DNA of 64,000 nt from Oceanicella sp. SM1341 (GCF_003448965.1 NZ_QRGC01000024.1:29321-93320), one strand, 5' to 3'. Shown: positions 1 through 9,108, numbered from the stretch's first letter. The notes: a model not told the origin generated them from the sequence alone. A program made the numbers and translations.

Positions 1-116
1 CCGATGCCCATGGCGCGGCCACCGTGTACTGGACGACGGAGGAGGACAACGCCACCGCCCGGCGGCTCTACGACCGCATCGGCACCCGCACTCCGTTCAT
101 CAAGTACGGGCGGTGA
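1..116 (+). CDS. GNAT-family N-acetyltransferase, C-terminal end (partial)
   Basis: The gene enters from the left edge, and its first complete codon starts at base 3. The visible 37 residues end in a typical GNAT tail: a beta strand VYWTT, then ED-NATARRLYDRIG, in which an acceptor-side Asn and the 'A..LY...G' helix are characteristic of acetyl-CoA-dependent N-acetyltransferases. The stop codon at 114-116 overlaps the GTG start of the next gene. Substrate and length cannot be judged from this fragment. Confidence 0.6.
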   Translation, partial: DAHGAATVYWTTEEDNATARRLYDRIGTRTPFIKYGR

Positions 117-1483
117 GCATGCGCCTCCTGCCCCATCTCCTGGGCGGGCTCGCGGCACTCGTGCTGGCGGGGTGCGAGCGCTCGGTGCCCTATGCGCCCA
201 CCGCCGCGCCGGAGATCGCGGGGCTGGGCAGCGCGCTCGCGCCCGGGCCGGTGCGCCAGGCAAACCGCGATATCGCCGACGATCTCGTCGACCTCGTGTT
301 CCACCCTGAGAACGGGCCCGAGCTGGAGCACCTGCTGCGCTTCGAGAGCCCGGTGCGGGTGGCGATGATCGGCGCCGGGCTCGACCAGTTCGGCCCCGAT
401 CTCGACCGGCTGATCGCGCGGATGCGCAACGAGTCGCGCCTCGACATCGCCCGCACCGAGAGCCGCGAGACCTCCAACATCCGTGTCACCCTCGCGCCAA
501 AGCGGCGCATGCTCGAGGTGTTTCCCGGCGCGCAGTGCTTCATCGTGCCCGGCCTGTTCACCTGGTCGGAGTTCGACATCGCGCTCAACCGCAACACCCT
601 GCCGCGCTGGGAGGAGCTCGACACCCTCACCGGGGCGACGATCTTCATCCCCTCCACCTCGACCCCCAACGAGATCCGCGAGTGTTTCGAGGAGGAGATC
701 GCCCAGGCCATGGGCCCGGCGAACGACCTGTTCCGCCTGCCCGAGACCGTGTTCAACGACGACAACGTCTACGCCACCCTCACCCGGTTCGACCTGCTGA
801 TCCTGCGCGTGCTTTACGACCCCGCGCTGCGCTCGGGCATGACCCGCGACGAGGCGCGCCGGGCCGCCCTCGCGGTGCTCGACGAGGTCAACCCCGAGGG
901 CCGCCGCCTGCCCCGACGCCGCTCCATGGGCCCCGAGCCGGACTGGACCGTGCTCATCACCTCGATCTTCGAGGGCGGCATGACGCGGGACATGAAGCGC
1001 TTCACCCTGCGCGCGGCGCTTGGCCTCGCGGTGGACTTCCCCCAGCCCGACCACCGGCTGGCCTACACGCTCGACCTGCTCGCCTCGCTCGAATACCCCG
1101 ACCGCCCGGCGCTGGCCGACGGGCTGCTGCGCCGCGCGCTCGAGAGCCTGGAGGCGAACTTCCCCGACGACGACCTGCGCACCGCGACGATCCGCCTCTA
1201 CCTCGCCCAGACCCGGCTCACCCTCGACCATCCGGCCGAGGCGCTGGCGCTCGCGGACCGCGCACTGCCCGTGTTCGCGGCCTATGCCATCCCGCTCAAC
1301 ATCTCCCACGCGCTGCACGTGCGCGCCGGCGCCCTCACCGCGCTGGGCCGCTCGGACGAGGCGGTGACGAACGCCATCGACTCGGTGCGCTGGGCCCGCT
1401 ATGCGCAGGGGGCCGACTACAGCAACCTCGACGCGCTTCAGCAGCGTCTGGAAAACATGAGACCGCCCGGCCCCCCCGGCTGA
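113..1483 (+). CDS. DUF2927 family lipoprotein
   Basis: This is a 456-residue protein from GTG 113, or 454 residues from ATG 119. The N-terminus is a lipoprotein signal ending in LAGC, with the lipidated Cys near residue 21, so the protein should be anchored in the envelope. Residues about 60-270 resemble the DUF2927 family of Rhodobacteraceae, including an IFIPSTSTPNEIREC stretch and a following acidic segment. The C-terminal third is helical and reads like TPR-type repeats (LYLAQTRLTLDHPAEALALAD). The start overlaps the GNAT stop, so translational coupling is possible. The biochemical role of the family is unknown. Confidence 0.8.
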   Translation: MSMRLLPHLLGGLAALVLAGCERSVPYAPTAAPEIAGLGSALAPGPVRQANRDIADDLVDLVFHPENGPELEHLLRFESPVRVAMIGAGLDQFGPDLDRLIARMRNESRLDIARTESRETSNIRVTLAPKRRMLEVFPGAQCFIVPGLFTWSEFDIALNRNTLPRWEELDTLTGATIFIPSTSTPNEIRECFEEEIAQAMGPANDLFRLPETVFNDDNVYATLTRFDLLILRVLYDPALRSGMTRDEARRAALAVLDEVNPEGRRLPRRRSMGPEPDWTVLITSIFEGGMTRDMKRFTLRAALGLAVDFPQPDHRLAYTLDLLASLEYPDRPALADGLLRRALESLEANFPDDDLRTATIRLYLAQTRLTLDHPAEALALADRALPVFAAYAIPLNISHALHVRAGALTALGRSDEAVTNAIDSVRWARYAQGADYSNLDALQQRLENMRPPGPPG

Positions 1484-1503
1484 GCGGCGGAGGAGACGCG
1501 CCG

Positions 1504-1674
1504 ATGATCCTGCCTGCAGCCTTCATCCTGGGCTTCATCTTCGGCTGGGTGCGCGCCGCGCGACGCGGCGGAAACCGCATGGACCGGGCGCAATACGGCT
1601 TCGGGCATGGTATGGTGGTGATGCTGGTCACGCTGGTGGCCACGCTGCTGATCGACTCCACGCTGACAGGCTGA
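1504..1674 (+). CDS. small two-helix membrane protein
   Basis: This 56-residue protein starts at ATG 1504 behind the ribosome site GGAGGAG. Residues 1-15 (MILPAAFILGFIFGW) and about 36-52 (MVVMLVTLVATLLI) are hydrophobic, separated by a basic loop RAARRGGNRMD. It sits 3 bp before the VWA gene, which suggests one transcript. Similar small proteins upstream of this VWA protein in Rhodobacteraceae carry the name apolipoprotein acyltransferase in databases, but nothing here resembles Lnt, so that name is not adopted. It is likely a membrane partner of the VWA protein; this is inference from position only. Confidence 0.7.
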   Translation: MILPAAFILGFIFGWVRAARRGGNRMDRAQYGFGHGMVVMLVTLVATLLIDSTLTG

Positions 1675-1677
1675 GCC

Positions 1678-2862
1678 ATGTTCATCCCCTTCTTCCTCGC
1701 CCTGCGGGAGGCCCGCGTTCCCGTCTCGCTGCGGGAATTCCTGGCCCTGCTGGAGGCGATGCAGGAGGAGGTGGTGATGTATGACGTGGAGGGGTTCTAC
1801 CACCTCTCCCGCGCCATCCTGGTGAAGGACGAGCGGAACATCGACCGGTTCGACCGCGCCTTCGCCGAGGCTTTCCGCGGCATGGAGGCCATCGCGGCCG
1901 AGGACCTGATCTCCGGCCATGCCATCCCCGAGGAATGGCTGCGCAAGCTGGTGGAGAAGCACCTCACCGAGGAGGAGAAGGCGCAGGTCGAGGGGCTCGG
2001 CGGCTTCGACAGGCTGATGGAGACCCTGCGCCGGCGCCTCGCCGAGCAGAAGGAGCGCCACCAGGGCGGCAACAAGTGGCTGGGCATCGGCGGCACCTCG
2101 CCCTTCGGCGCGCATGGCTACAACCCCGAGGGGGTGCGCATCGGCCAGGACGAGAGCCGCCACGGCCGCGCCGTGAAGGTCTGGGACCGGCGCGAGTTCC
2201 GCAACCTCGACGACACGGTCGAGCTCGGCACCCGCAACATCAAGGTGGCGCTCAAGCGCCTGCGCCGCTGGGCGCGCGACAGCGCCCATGAGGAGCTCGA
2301 CCTCGACGGCACCATCCGCTCCACCGCCCGCCAGGGCTGGCTCGACGTGCGCACCCGCCCCGAGCGGCGCAACGCGGTGAAGGTGCTGCTGTTCCTCGAC
2401 GCCGGCGGCTCGATGGACCCGCATGTGAAGGTGGTGGAGGAGCTGTTCTCCGCCGCCCGCTCCGCCTTCAAGCATTTCGAGCACTACTACTTCCACAACT
2501 GCCTCTACGAGGGCGTATGGAAGGACAACCGCCGCCGCTGGACCGAGCAGATCCCCACCACAGACCTGCTGCGCACCATCCCGAAGGACTGGAAATGCGT
2601 CTTCGTGGGCGATGCCTCGATGAGCCCCTACGAGATCGCGGCCAGGGGCGGCGCCTCCGAGCACTGGAACGAGGAGGCCGGCCATGTCTGGCTCACCCGC
2701 GCGCGCGAGGCCTGGCCCTCCGCCATCTGGGTCAACCCCGTGCCCGAGGCGCACTGGCGCTACACCCAGTCCATCGGCATGGTGCGCGAGCTCTTCGCCG
2801 GCCGGATGTATCCCATGACCCTCGCCGGTCTCGAGGCGGGCATGAAGGAGCTGGGCCGCTGA
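1678..2862 (+). CDS. CoxE-like VWA domain protein
   Basis: This 394-residue protein resembles the CoxE/YehP-like von Willebrand factor A family. The metal-ion adhesion motif appears around residue 240 as LLFLDAGGSMDPH, a DxGxS variant of the usual DxSxS. A long charged N-terminal half (EEEKAQVEGLGGFDRLME) precedes it, and the C-terminal half keeps the FVGDASMSPYEI segment. Such proteins usually act with a MoxR-type AAA+ ATPase in metal-cofactor or complex maturation. No MoxR ATPase lies in this window, which is unusual. It follows the small membrane protein by 3 bp. Confidence 0.8.
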   Translation: MFIPFFLALREARVPVSLREFLALLEAMQEEVVMYDVEGFYHLSRAILVKDERNIDRFDRAFAEAFRGMEAIAAEDLISGHAIPEEWLRKLVEKHLTEEEKAQVEGLGGFDRLMETLRRRLAEQKERHQGGNKWLGIGGTSPFGAHGYNPEGVRIGQDESRHGRAVKVWDRREFRNLDDTVELGTRNIKVALKRLRRWARDSAHEELDLDGTIRSTARQGWLDVRTRPERRNAVKVLLFLDAGGSMDPHVKVVEELFSAARSAFKHFEHYYFHNCLYEGVWKDNRRRWTEQIPTTDLLRTIPKDWKCVFVGDASMSPYEIAARGGASEHWNEEAGHVWLTRAREAWPSAIWVNPVPEAHWRYTQSIGMVRELFAGRMYPMTLAGLEAGMKELGR

Positions 2863-3101
2863 GGCCCCCGGCCGGCCGGGCCCCACGCTCCGCCTGTCCC
2901 GCCGGCCGCACCGTCGCGTCCGCCCCGCCGGCGCGGCCGGCCGGCCGGACACGGTTGCCCTCGCCGGCAGCCGGGCCCCGCCCGGCCGCGCCGGCGCCTG
3001 CCCCCGCCCGGCAAGCCCCGCCGCTTGAACTTCGGCCGGTCGCGACCGACATCAAGGCTGCCGGCACCGCCGGCGCGTAAGCTTCGCGGCAAACGACCCC
3101 G

Positions 3102-3145
3102 CCGGCGCCGCCCGGCACAGGACCCGGCGCCGCCCGGCACAGGAC
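3102..3145 (+). repeat. 22-bp perfect tandem duplication
   Basis: Two identical 22-base units (3102-3123 and 3124-3145), each beginning CCGGCGCCGCC and ending CACAGGAC, lie end to end 17 bp before the M48 protease start. The rest of the roughly 300-bp gap after the VWA gene is GC-rich and shows no gene. The duplication could alter leader length or structure; that is inference. Confidence 0.75.
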
Positions 3146-3162
3146 AAGGACCCGCGCCCCGC

Positions 3163-3873
3163 ATGCTCCGCCTGCTTCCCCTCGTTGTGGCCCTCGTGAT
3201 GGCCTGGCTCTGGTGGCAGGGCTCGTCCTGGCACACCCGGCGCAGCCTGCTCAAGCATTCGAAGCCGCTGTCCGACCCCGTGCTCGCCGCGCATGTCGCC
3301 TGCATGGCCGACACGCTGGGCACCGGACCGGTCGAGGTGCGGGTCTACGACCATACCGCCATCAACGGCCTCGCCAGCCCCGACGGCCGGGTCTATGTCA
3401 CCAGCGGCCTGATCCGGCGCTACCGCGCGGGCGAGATCGGCTCCGCCGAGGTCGCCTCCGTCATCGCCCACGAGATCGGTCATCTCGCCCTCGGCCACGC
3501 GCCGCGCCGGCGGCTCGACTTTCTCGGCCAGAACGCCATGCGCCTGGTGCTCGGCCTCGTCATCGGCCGGTTCATCCCCTTCATCGGCCCGCTGATCGCC
3601 ACGAAGGCGGCCGCCCTGCTCGCCTCGCTGCTCGCCGCCCGGCTTTCGCGGCGCGACGAGTTCGAGGCCGATGCCTACGGCGCCGCGCTCATGCACCGCA
3701 TCGGCCTCGGCCACGCGCCGCAGGTGGCCCTGCTGCGCAAGCTCGACGCAGACGCCGGCCGGCGCGGCTCCGGCATGGTCGCCTGGCTCGCCAGCCACCC
3801 GCCGGTGCCCGACCGCATCGCCGCCATCGAAACCCTCGCGAAGGACTGGCCGGCCCCCAGCCTGCCCGACTGA
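3163..3873 (+). CDS. M48 family zinc metalloprotease
   Basis: This is a 236-residue protein from ATG 3163. An earlier in-frame start at 3025 is rejected because it adds only low-complexity basic residues before the hydrophobic anchor. Residues 1-20 (MLRLLPLVVALVMAWLWW) form an N-terminal membrane anchor. The zinc motif HEIGH lies in VIAHEIGHLALGH near residue 104, and the third ligand Glu is in SRRDEFEADAYG. It is shorter than HtpX and lacks the multi-helix arrangement, fitting small periplasm-facing M48 enzymes that clear misfolded envelope proteins. In related genomes it travels with the VWA gene. Confidence 0.85.
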   Translation: MLRLLPLVVALVMAWLWWQGSSWHTRRSLLKHSKPLSDPVLAAHVACMADTLGTGPVEVRVYDHTAINGLASPDGRVYVTSGLIRRYRAGEIGSAEVASVIAHEIGHLALGHAPRRRLDFLGQNAMRLVLGLVIGRFIPFIGPLIATKAAALLASLLAARLSRRDEFEADAYGAALMHRIGLGHAPQVALLRKLDADAGRRGSGMVAWLASHPPVPDRIAAIETLAKDWPAPSLPD

Positions 3874-4234
3874 CCCCACCCGGGAGGCCGCGCCGGAAGG
3901 CCTGCTCTCCCGGCGGGGCCCGACCGGCTGTCCCGATCCCCCTCGCGCACCCGGCCCCCGCTGCGCCCGCCCGGCCGGCATCCCGGCAGGCTGCACCGCC
4001 CGGCGGCGATCTGCTCCGGGAGCACCGCCTCCGAGCCGGGGCGCGGCCCCGCGCCACCGCGCCCGCCCGCGCCGCGCCGGGGCTGCCGCGCACGGCCCGA
4101 GGGGGCTCGATGCCCCCGAGGGACGTCCCTCCCCGCTCCCCTCCCCGTGCACGGTCTCTTCATCACGCGCCGGGTAGCATCGCCGGCTGTCATGCGGCAT
4201 CATCGCCGCGATCCGACGGGAGGGGACATCCGGA
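3874..4234. other. gene-free GC-rich spacer
   Basis: These 361 bases between the M48 protease and the glutamate-synthase-like gene are strongly GC-rich. They show no plausible coding frame and no tRNA. The only visible structure is a short GGGGGC/GCCCCC hairpin near 4101-4117. The ribosome site of the next gene (GGGAGGGG) lies at the right end. Confidence 0.5.
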
Positions 4235-5827
4235 ATGCATCGTTACTCGGCTTTCGTGGCACTGTGTCTCGCCACGCTCATCACGCTCGCGCTCATCCCG
4301 GCCTGGGAAGGTTTCGCGGTCATCGCCCTCGTCTGCCTGCTGCTCTCGCTGCTGGGCGTGCGCGACCTCATCCAGCCGCGCCATTCCATCCAGCGCAACT
4401 ACCCGGTCATCGGCCATATCCGCTGGATCTTCGAGAGCATCCGCCCCGAGCTGCGCCAGTACCTCATCGAGAGCGACCATGACGAGGAGCCCTTCTCCCG
4501 CGAGATCCGCTCCCTCGTCTACCAGCGCGCCAAGGGCGAGGAGGACAAGCGCCCCTTCGGTACCCGCGAACATGTCTACGACGCGGGCTTCTCCTGGCTC
4601 ACCCATTCCATGGTCCCCTCCCATGTCGAGGATTGGGACTTCCGCGTGCGCATCGGCGGGCCGGACTGCGCCCAGCCCTACGACGCCTCGCTCTACAACA
4701 TCTCCGCCATGAGCTTCGGCGCGCTCAGCGCCAATGCCATCCTCGCGCTCAACACCGGCGCGCGCATGGGCAATTTCGCCCAGGACACCGGCGAGGGCGG
4801 CATCTCGCGCTACCACCGCCAGGGCGGCGGCGACCTGATCTACGAGATCGGCACCGGCTATTTCGGTTGCCGCACCCCCGAGGGCGGCTTCGACCCGGAG
4901 GCCTTCGCCCGCCAGGCGCAGGACCCCCAGGTGAAGATGGTCGAGGTGAAGCTCTCGCAGGGTGCGAAGCCCGGCCACGGCGGCGTGCTGCCCGCCGCCA
5001 AGATCACCCCCGAGATCGCCGAGGCCCGCGGCATCCCGATGGGCGAGGATTGCGTCTCCCCCGCCGGCCACTCCGCCTTCTCCACCCCGCTCGAATTCGT
5101 GCGGTTCCTGGGTGAGCTGCGCCGGCTCTCGGGCGGCAAGCCGGTGGGCTTCAAGCTGTGCATCGGCCACCGGCGCGAGTTCATGTGCGCGGTGAAGGCG
5201 ATGGTCGAGACCGGCATCGTGCCCGATTTCATCGTGGTCGACGGCAAGGAGGGCGGCACCGGCGCCGCCCCGCTCGAGTTCACCAACCACATCGGCATGC
5301 CGCTCGTCGAGGGGCTCACCTTCGTGCACAACACCCTGCGCGGCGCAGGCCTGCGGAACCGGGTGCGCATCGGGGCGGCGGGCAAGCTCGTCACCGCCTT
5401 CGACATCGCCCGCACCTGCGCGCTCGGCGCCGACTGGTGCAATTCCGCCCGCGGCTTCATGTTCTCGGTCGGCTGCATCCAGGGCCAGGCCTGCCACACC
5501 AACCGCTGCCCCTCCGGCGTCGCCACCCAGGACCCGCTGCGCCAGCGCGCGCTCGATGTCACCGACAAGTCGCGCCGCGTCGCCACCTTCCACCGCAACA
5601 CCCTGCGCGCGGTGGCCGACATGGTGGGCGCCACCGGCCTTTCCCACCCCGATGACCTGCGCCCCCGGCACTTCAACATCCGCCAGAAGAACGGCGAGAC
5701 CGTGACCGGCGACAGGGCCTTCCCCGAGATCCCCGAGGGCTCGCTCATCGCCGGCACCTGCCAGGACCCCAACTACGCCGACCGCTGGCACCGCGCCGCC
5801 ACCCACAGCTTCGCCCCACCGGACTGA
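4235..5827 (+). CDS. FMN-binding glutamate synthase family protein
   Basis: This 530-residue protein is the stand-alone version of the central/FMN domain of glutamate synthase. Residues about 1-45 are hydrophobic and probably form one or two membrane helices, which GltB lacks. The core keeps the flavin barrel signatures MSFGALSANA, EIGTGYFG, KLSQGAKPGHGG and KEGGTGAAPLEF. The cysteine cluster CHTNRCPSGVATQDP resembles the iron-sulfur site of GltB. There is no glutaminase (class II amidotransferase) domain, so it cannot hydrolyse glutamine by itself. A membrane-associated flavin oxidoreductase is likely, with unknown substrate. The start at 4235 follows a GGGAGGGG ribosome site. Confidence 0.85.
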   Translation: MHRYSAFVALCLATLITLALIPAWEGFAVIALVCLLLSLLGVRDLIQPRHSIQRNYPVIGHIRWIFESIRPELRQYLIESDHDEEPFSREIRSLVYQRAKGEEDKRPFGTREHVYDAGFSWLTHSMVPSHVEDWDFRVRIGGPDCAQPYDASLYNISAMSFGALSANAILALNTGARMGNFAQDTGEGGISRYHRQGGGDLIYEIGTGYFGCRTPEGGFDPEAFARQAQDPQVKMVEVKLSQGAKPGHGGVLPAAKITPEIAEARGIPMGEDCVSPAGHSAFSTPLEFVRFLGELRRLSGGKPVGFKLCIGHRREFMCAVKAMVETGIVPDFIVVDGKEGGTGAAPLEFTNHIGMPLVEGLTFVHNTLRGAGLRNRVRIGAAGKLVTAFDIARTCALGADWCNSARGFMFSVGCIQGQACHTNRCPSGVATQDPLRQRALDVTDKSRRVATFHRNTLRAVADMVGATGLSHPDDLRPRHFNIRQKNGETVTGDRAFPEIPEGSLIAGTCQDPNYADRWHRAATHSFAPPD

Positions 5828-5846
5828 CCCCGCTTCAGGAGCCACG

Positions 5847-7004
5847 ATGCCGCCACGAGGCTTCCCGCCCGAGGAATTCCGCGCCCGCACCGACCGCGCG
5901 CAGCGGTTGATGGCGCGCGAAGGCATCGATGCCCTGCTGCTCACCTCCGAGCCGGACGTGCGCTGGTTCACCGGCTTCCTCACCCGGTTCTGGGAGAGCC
6001 CCACACGCCCGTGGTTCGTGGTGGTGCCGGCGGCGGGCGCGCCCGTCGCGGTCATCCCGGCCATCGGGGCGGCCCTGATGGCGCAGACCTGGGTGGAGGA
6101 CATCCGCACCTGGGCCGCGCCCGCGCCGGAGGATGACGGGGTCACCCTGCTCGCCGACACGCTTGCCGAGCTTGCCGGGCGGCAAGCGCGCATCGGCCTT
6201 GCCATGGGTCGCGAGAGCGCCCTGCGCATGCCGCTCGCCGACTACGCGCGGCTGCAATCCGCCCTGCCCGCCGCGGGGTTCGTCGACGCGACCAGCCTGC
6301 TCCACGCGCTCCAGCAGGTGAAATCGGAGGCCGAGATCGGGCGCATCCGCACCGCCTGCGCCATCGCCGGCCGCGCCTTCGCCCGGGTGCCCGGGATCGC
6401 CCGCAGCGGCACGCCGCTCGAGACCGTGTTCCGCCGCTTCCAGATGCTGCTGCTCGAGGAGGGGGCGGACTGGGTGCCCTATCTCGCCGGCGGCGCCGCA
6501 CCGGGCGGCTATGCCGACGTGATCTCGCCCGCCGGCCCGCGGCCGCTTGCGCGCGGCGACGTGCTGATGCTCGACACCGGGGCTGTATTCGACGGCTATT
6601 TCTGCGACTATGACCGCAACTTCTCCCTCGGCCCCCCGGCGCCGGAGACCGCCGCCGCGCAGGCCGTGCTGCATGATGCCACCGAGGCCGGGCTCGCCGC
6701 CGCCCGCCCCGGCGCCACCGCGGCCGATGTGCACGACGCGATGCACGCGGTGATCGCGGCGGCGGGAGACCCCGGGGCCGGCGGCCGGCTCGGCCACGGC
6801 CTGGGCATGCGCCTCACCGAATGGCCCTCGCTCACCGCGAGCGACCGCACGGTGCTGGAGCCGGGCATGGTGCTCACCCTCGAGCCCGCGCTCGAAATCG
6901 GCCCCGGCCGCATGATGGTGCACGAGGAGAACATCGTCATCCGCGCCGGCGCGGCGGAGCTCCTCTCCCCCCGCGCCCCGCGCGCGCTGCCTGAACTGGA
7001 GTAG
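5847..7004 (+). CDS. M24 family metallopeptidase (Xaa-Pro peptidase / ectoine hydrolase-like)
   Basis: This is a 385-residue pita-bread hydrolase. The N-terminal creatinase-type domain spans about residues 1-145. The C-terminal catalytic domain keeps all five metal ligands: the two Asp in MLDTGAVFDGYFCDYDRNF, His in HGLGMRLTEW, Glu in LTLEPALE and Glu in VHEEN. The ribosome site CAGGAG precedes ATG 5847. The stop is followed after 2 bp by a racemase-like gene, so the two are probably co-translated. The family includes Xaa-Pro aminopeptidases and the ectoine hydrolase EutD/DoeA, which is also found next to a racemase-like protein (EutA). Which substrate applies here is undecided. Confidence 0.85.
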   Translation: MPPRGFPPEEFRARTDRAQRLMAREGIDALLLTSEPDVRWFTGFLTRFWESPTRPWFVVVPAAGAPVAVIPAIGAALMAQTWVEDIRTWAAPAPEDDGVTLLADTLAELAGRQARIGLAMGRESALRMPLADYARLQSALPAAGFVDATSLLHALQQVKSEAEIGRIRTACAIAGRAFARVPGIARSGTPLETVFRRFQMLLLEEGADWVPYLAGGAAPGGYADVISPAGPRPLARGDVLMLDTGAVFDGYFCDYDRNFSLGPPAPETAAAQAVLHDATEAGLAAARPGATAADVHDAMHAVIAAAGDPGAGGRLGHGLGMRLTEWPSLTASDRTVLEPGMVLTLEPALEIGPGRMMVHEENIVIRAGAAELLSPRAPRALPELE

Positions 7005-7006
7005 CC

Positions 7007-7774
7007 ATGCCCGCCCTGCCCTACCGCCTCGACGCGCCCCTCGGCCACCGCGCCTGCCTCGGCCTCGTCGTGCTGCAGTCCGACGAGACCATCGAGCAGG
7101 AATTCCGCCGCCTGCTGCCCGTGGACGGCACGGCGCTCTATGCCACGCGCATCCCCAGCGCCGCGGAGGTGAGCGCCGGGACACTGGCGCGGATGGAGGC
7201 GCACCTGCCGGCCGCCGCCGCCCTCCTGCCGCCGTCGATCGACTTCGACGTGGTGGGCTACGGCTGCACCTCCGGCGCCACGGTGATCGGGCCGGCGCGG
7301 GTGGCCGAACTGGTGCGCGGCAGTTCCACCGCGAGGCAGGTCACCAACCCGATCAGCGCGGTGATGGCCGCCTGCGACGCGCTCGGCGTGCGCCGGCTGG
7401 GGTTCGTCACGCCCTACGTGGCCGAGGTTTCCGCCGCCATGCGCGCGGCCCTCGAGGCCCACGGGCTCGCCATCGCGGGGTTCGGCTCCTTCGAGGAGGC
7501 GGAGGAAGCGAAAGTGGCGCGCATCCACCCCGCCTCCGTGCTCGAGGCGGCCATCGCCACCGGCGGGGCGCAGAGCTGCGATGCGGTGTTCCTCTCCTGC
7601 ACCAACCTGCGCACGATCGACGTGATCGCCGCCGCAGAGGCCACCCTCGGGGTGCCGGTCATCTCGTCGAACCTGGCGCTGGCGTGGCACATGGCACGGC
7701 TCGCCGGGCTCGACACGACGCCGGCCGCCGGCTTCGGCCGGTTGATGCAGGCCGGGCTTCCCGCCACCGCCTGA
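7007..7774 (+). CDS. Asp/Glu racemase / maleate isomerase-like protein (EutA-like)
   Basis: This 255-residue protein belongs to the Asp/Glu racemase superfamily that includes maleate isomerase, arylmalonate decarboxylase and EutA. The two catalytic-type cysteines are visible: one in GYGCTSGATVIG near residue 87 and one in VFLSCTNLRTID near residue 198. The ribosome site GGAG lies within the stop region of the upstream peptidase, so the pair is one operon. With an M24 hydrolase as partner the pair recalls eutD-eutA of ectoine breakdown, but eutB, eutC and eutE are absent nearby. The substrate is unknown. Confidence 0.75.
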   Translation: MPALPYRLDAPLGHRACLGLVVLQSDETIEQEFRRLLPVDGTALYATRIPSAAEVSAGTLARMEAHLPAAAALLPPSIDFDVVGYGCTSGATVIGPARVAELVRGSSTARQVTNPISAVMAACDALGVRRLGFVTPYVAEVSAAMRAALEAHGLAIAGFGSFEEAEEAKVARIHPASVLEAAIATGGAQSCDAVFLSCTNLRTIDVIAAAEATLGVPVISSNLALAWHMARLAGLDTTPAAGFGRLMQAGLPATA

Positions 7775-7896
7775 ACCCTTAAGTGCTTGAACTGCGCGCC
7801 GTGACGGGCGAAACGGGGGGCCGGCCCCGACGGGGCCGCGCGCGGCGCACCCCGGGGCCGCCACGCGCCCGCAACCTCAGGAGAGCCCACCGCGCA

Positions 7897-9108
7897 ATGA
7901 TCTTCTCGAAGCTGATGCACGCCCTGCGCGAGGCCCTCTACCTGCTCGGCCGCCCTGCCCGGCGCGCCCGGGCCCGGCGCGGCCTCGTCATCCAGGCCTA
8001 CCGCGGCTGCGGCACGGCGGAGCGGGTGCTGCTCATCGGCCGCGTCTTCCGCCAGTCCTCGGGGCGCACGGCGCGCGGCAGCTGGGATCTCTGGGGAAAC
8101 CTGCGCGACGTGGCCCGCCGCCTCATGCGCCGCTCGGTGCCCGGCGCCACGGTCCGGGGCAGCTTCTACGGCGCCGAGACGCTGGTGGAAACCGACGCCG
8201 ACGGCTACTTCCACCTCGAGATCGCCCCCGCCACCCCCCTGCCCGAGGGCCGGCTCTGGCACACGCTCGACCTCGCGCTCGAGGGCCCGCAGGGCGCCGA
8301 GGCGGTCGCCGATGTCTTCGTGCCCCCGGCTCAGGCGCGCTTCGCCGTGGTCTCGGACATCGACGACACGGTGATGCATACCGGTGTCGCCAACAAGGTG
8401 GCGATGATGTGGCGGCTCTTCGTTCAGGACGCCGAGAGCCGCACCGCCTTCCCCGGCGTTTCCGTGCTGTACCGCGCCTTCCACGCCGGGCCGGGCGGCA
8501 CCGAGGCCAACCCGATGCTCTATGTCTCGCGCGCGCCCTGGGGGATCTACGACATCCTCGACACCTTCTTCCGCCGCCACCGCATCCCGGTGGGCCCGAT
8601 CCTGTTCCTGCGCGAATGGGGCATCACCTGGCGCAGCCCGCTGCCGCGCCGGGCGGAGGATCACAAGCGCGAGGTGATCGAGCGCATGATGGCGCTCTAC
8701 CCGAAGCTGCCCTTCATCCTGATCGGTGACAGCGGCCAGCACGACCCCGAGGTCTATGCCGACATCGTGGCCGAGCATGGCGACCGGGTGCTCGCGGTCT
8801 ACATCCGCGACGTCTCGCCCGGCCACGCCGGCCGGGCCTCCGAGATCGGCCGTCTCGGCGCCGCGATCCGGGAGGCAGGCTCGCACCTGGTGCTCGCCGC
8901 CGATACCGTGACCATGGCCGAGGATGCCGCGGCGCGGGGCTGGCTGCCGGCGGGCACCGCCGAGGCGGTGCGCCGACGCATCGCCGGCCTGCCGCGGCGC
9001 GGCACCCGTATCCCGGAGGACGAGCTCGGCTCCGGTCCCGCTGCACCCGCCAGCATGCTGGGCCAGCGCGAATACGACCGCACCGCGGTGCCCGAAGACC
9101 ACAGCTGA
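7897..9108 (+). CDS. APP1-like phosphatidate phosphatase domain protein (DUF2183)
   Basis: The ATG at 7897 is chosen because an AGGAGAG ribosome site lies about 13 bp upstream; the frame is open further upstream but gives only basic low-complexity sequence. The 403-residue product carries a HAD-like motif DIDDTVMHTG around residue 152 and a second acidic motif LIGDSGQHDPEVY, both typical of the APP1 catalytic domain known from yeast phosphatidate phosphatase. The preceding 150 residues look like a beta-rich accessory domain (VRGSFYGAETLVETDADGY). It is likely a phosphatase acting on lipid or a related phosphate ester. It stands alone in its transcription unit. Confidence 0.85.
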   Translation: MIFSKLMHALREALYLLGRPARRARARRGLVIQAYRGCGTAERVLLIGRVFRQSSGRTARGSWDLWGNLRDVARRLMRRSVPGATVRGSFYGAETLVETDADGYFHLEIAPATPLPEGRLWHTLDLALEGPQGAEAVADVFVPPAQARFAVVSDIDDTVMHTGVANKVAMMWRLFVQDAESRTAFPGVSVLYRAFHAGPGGTEANPMLYVSRAPWGIYDILDTFFRRHRIPVGPILFLREWGITWRSPLPRRAEDHKREVIERMMALYPKLPFILIGDSGQHDPEVYADIVAEHGDRVLAVYIRDVSPGHAGRASEIGRLGAAIREAGSHLVLAADTVTMAEDAAARGWLPAGTAEAVRRRIAGLPRRGTRIPEDELGSGPAAPASMLGQREYDRTAVPEDHS

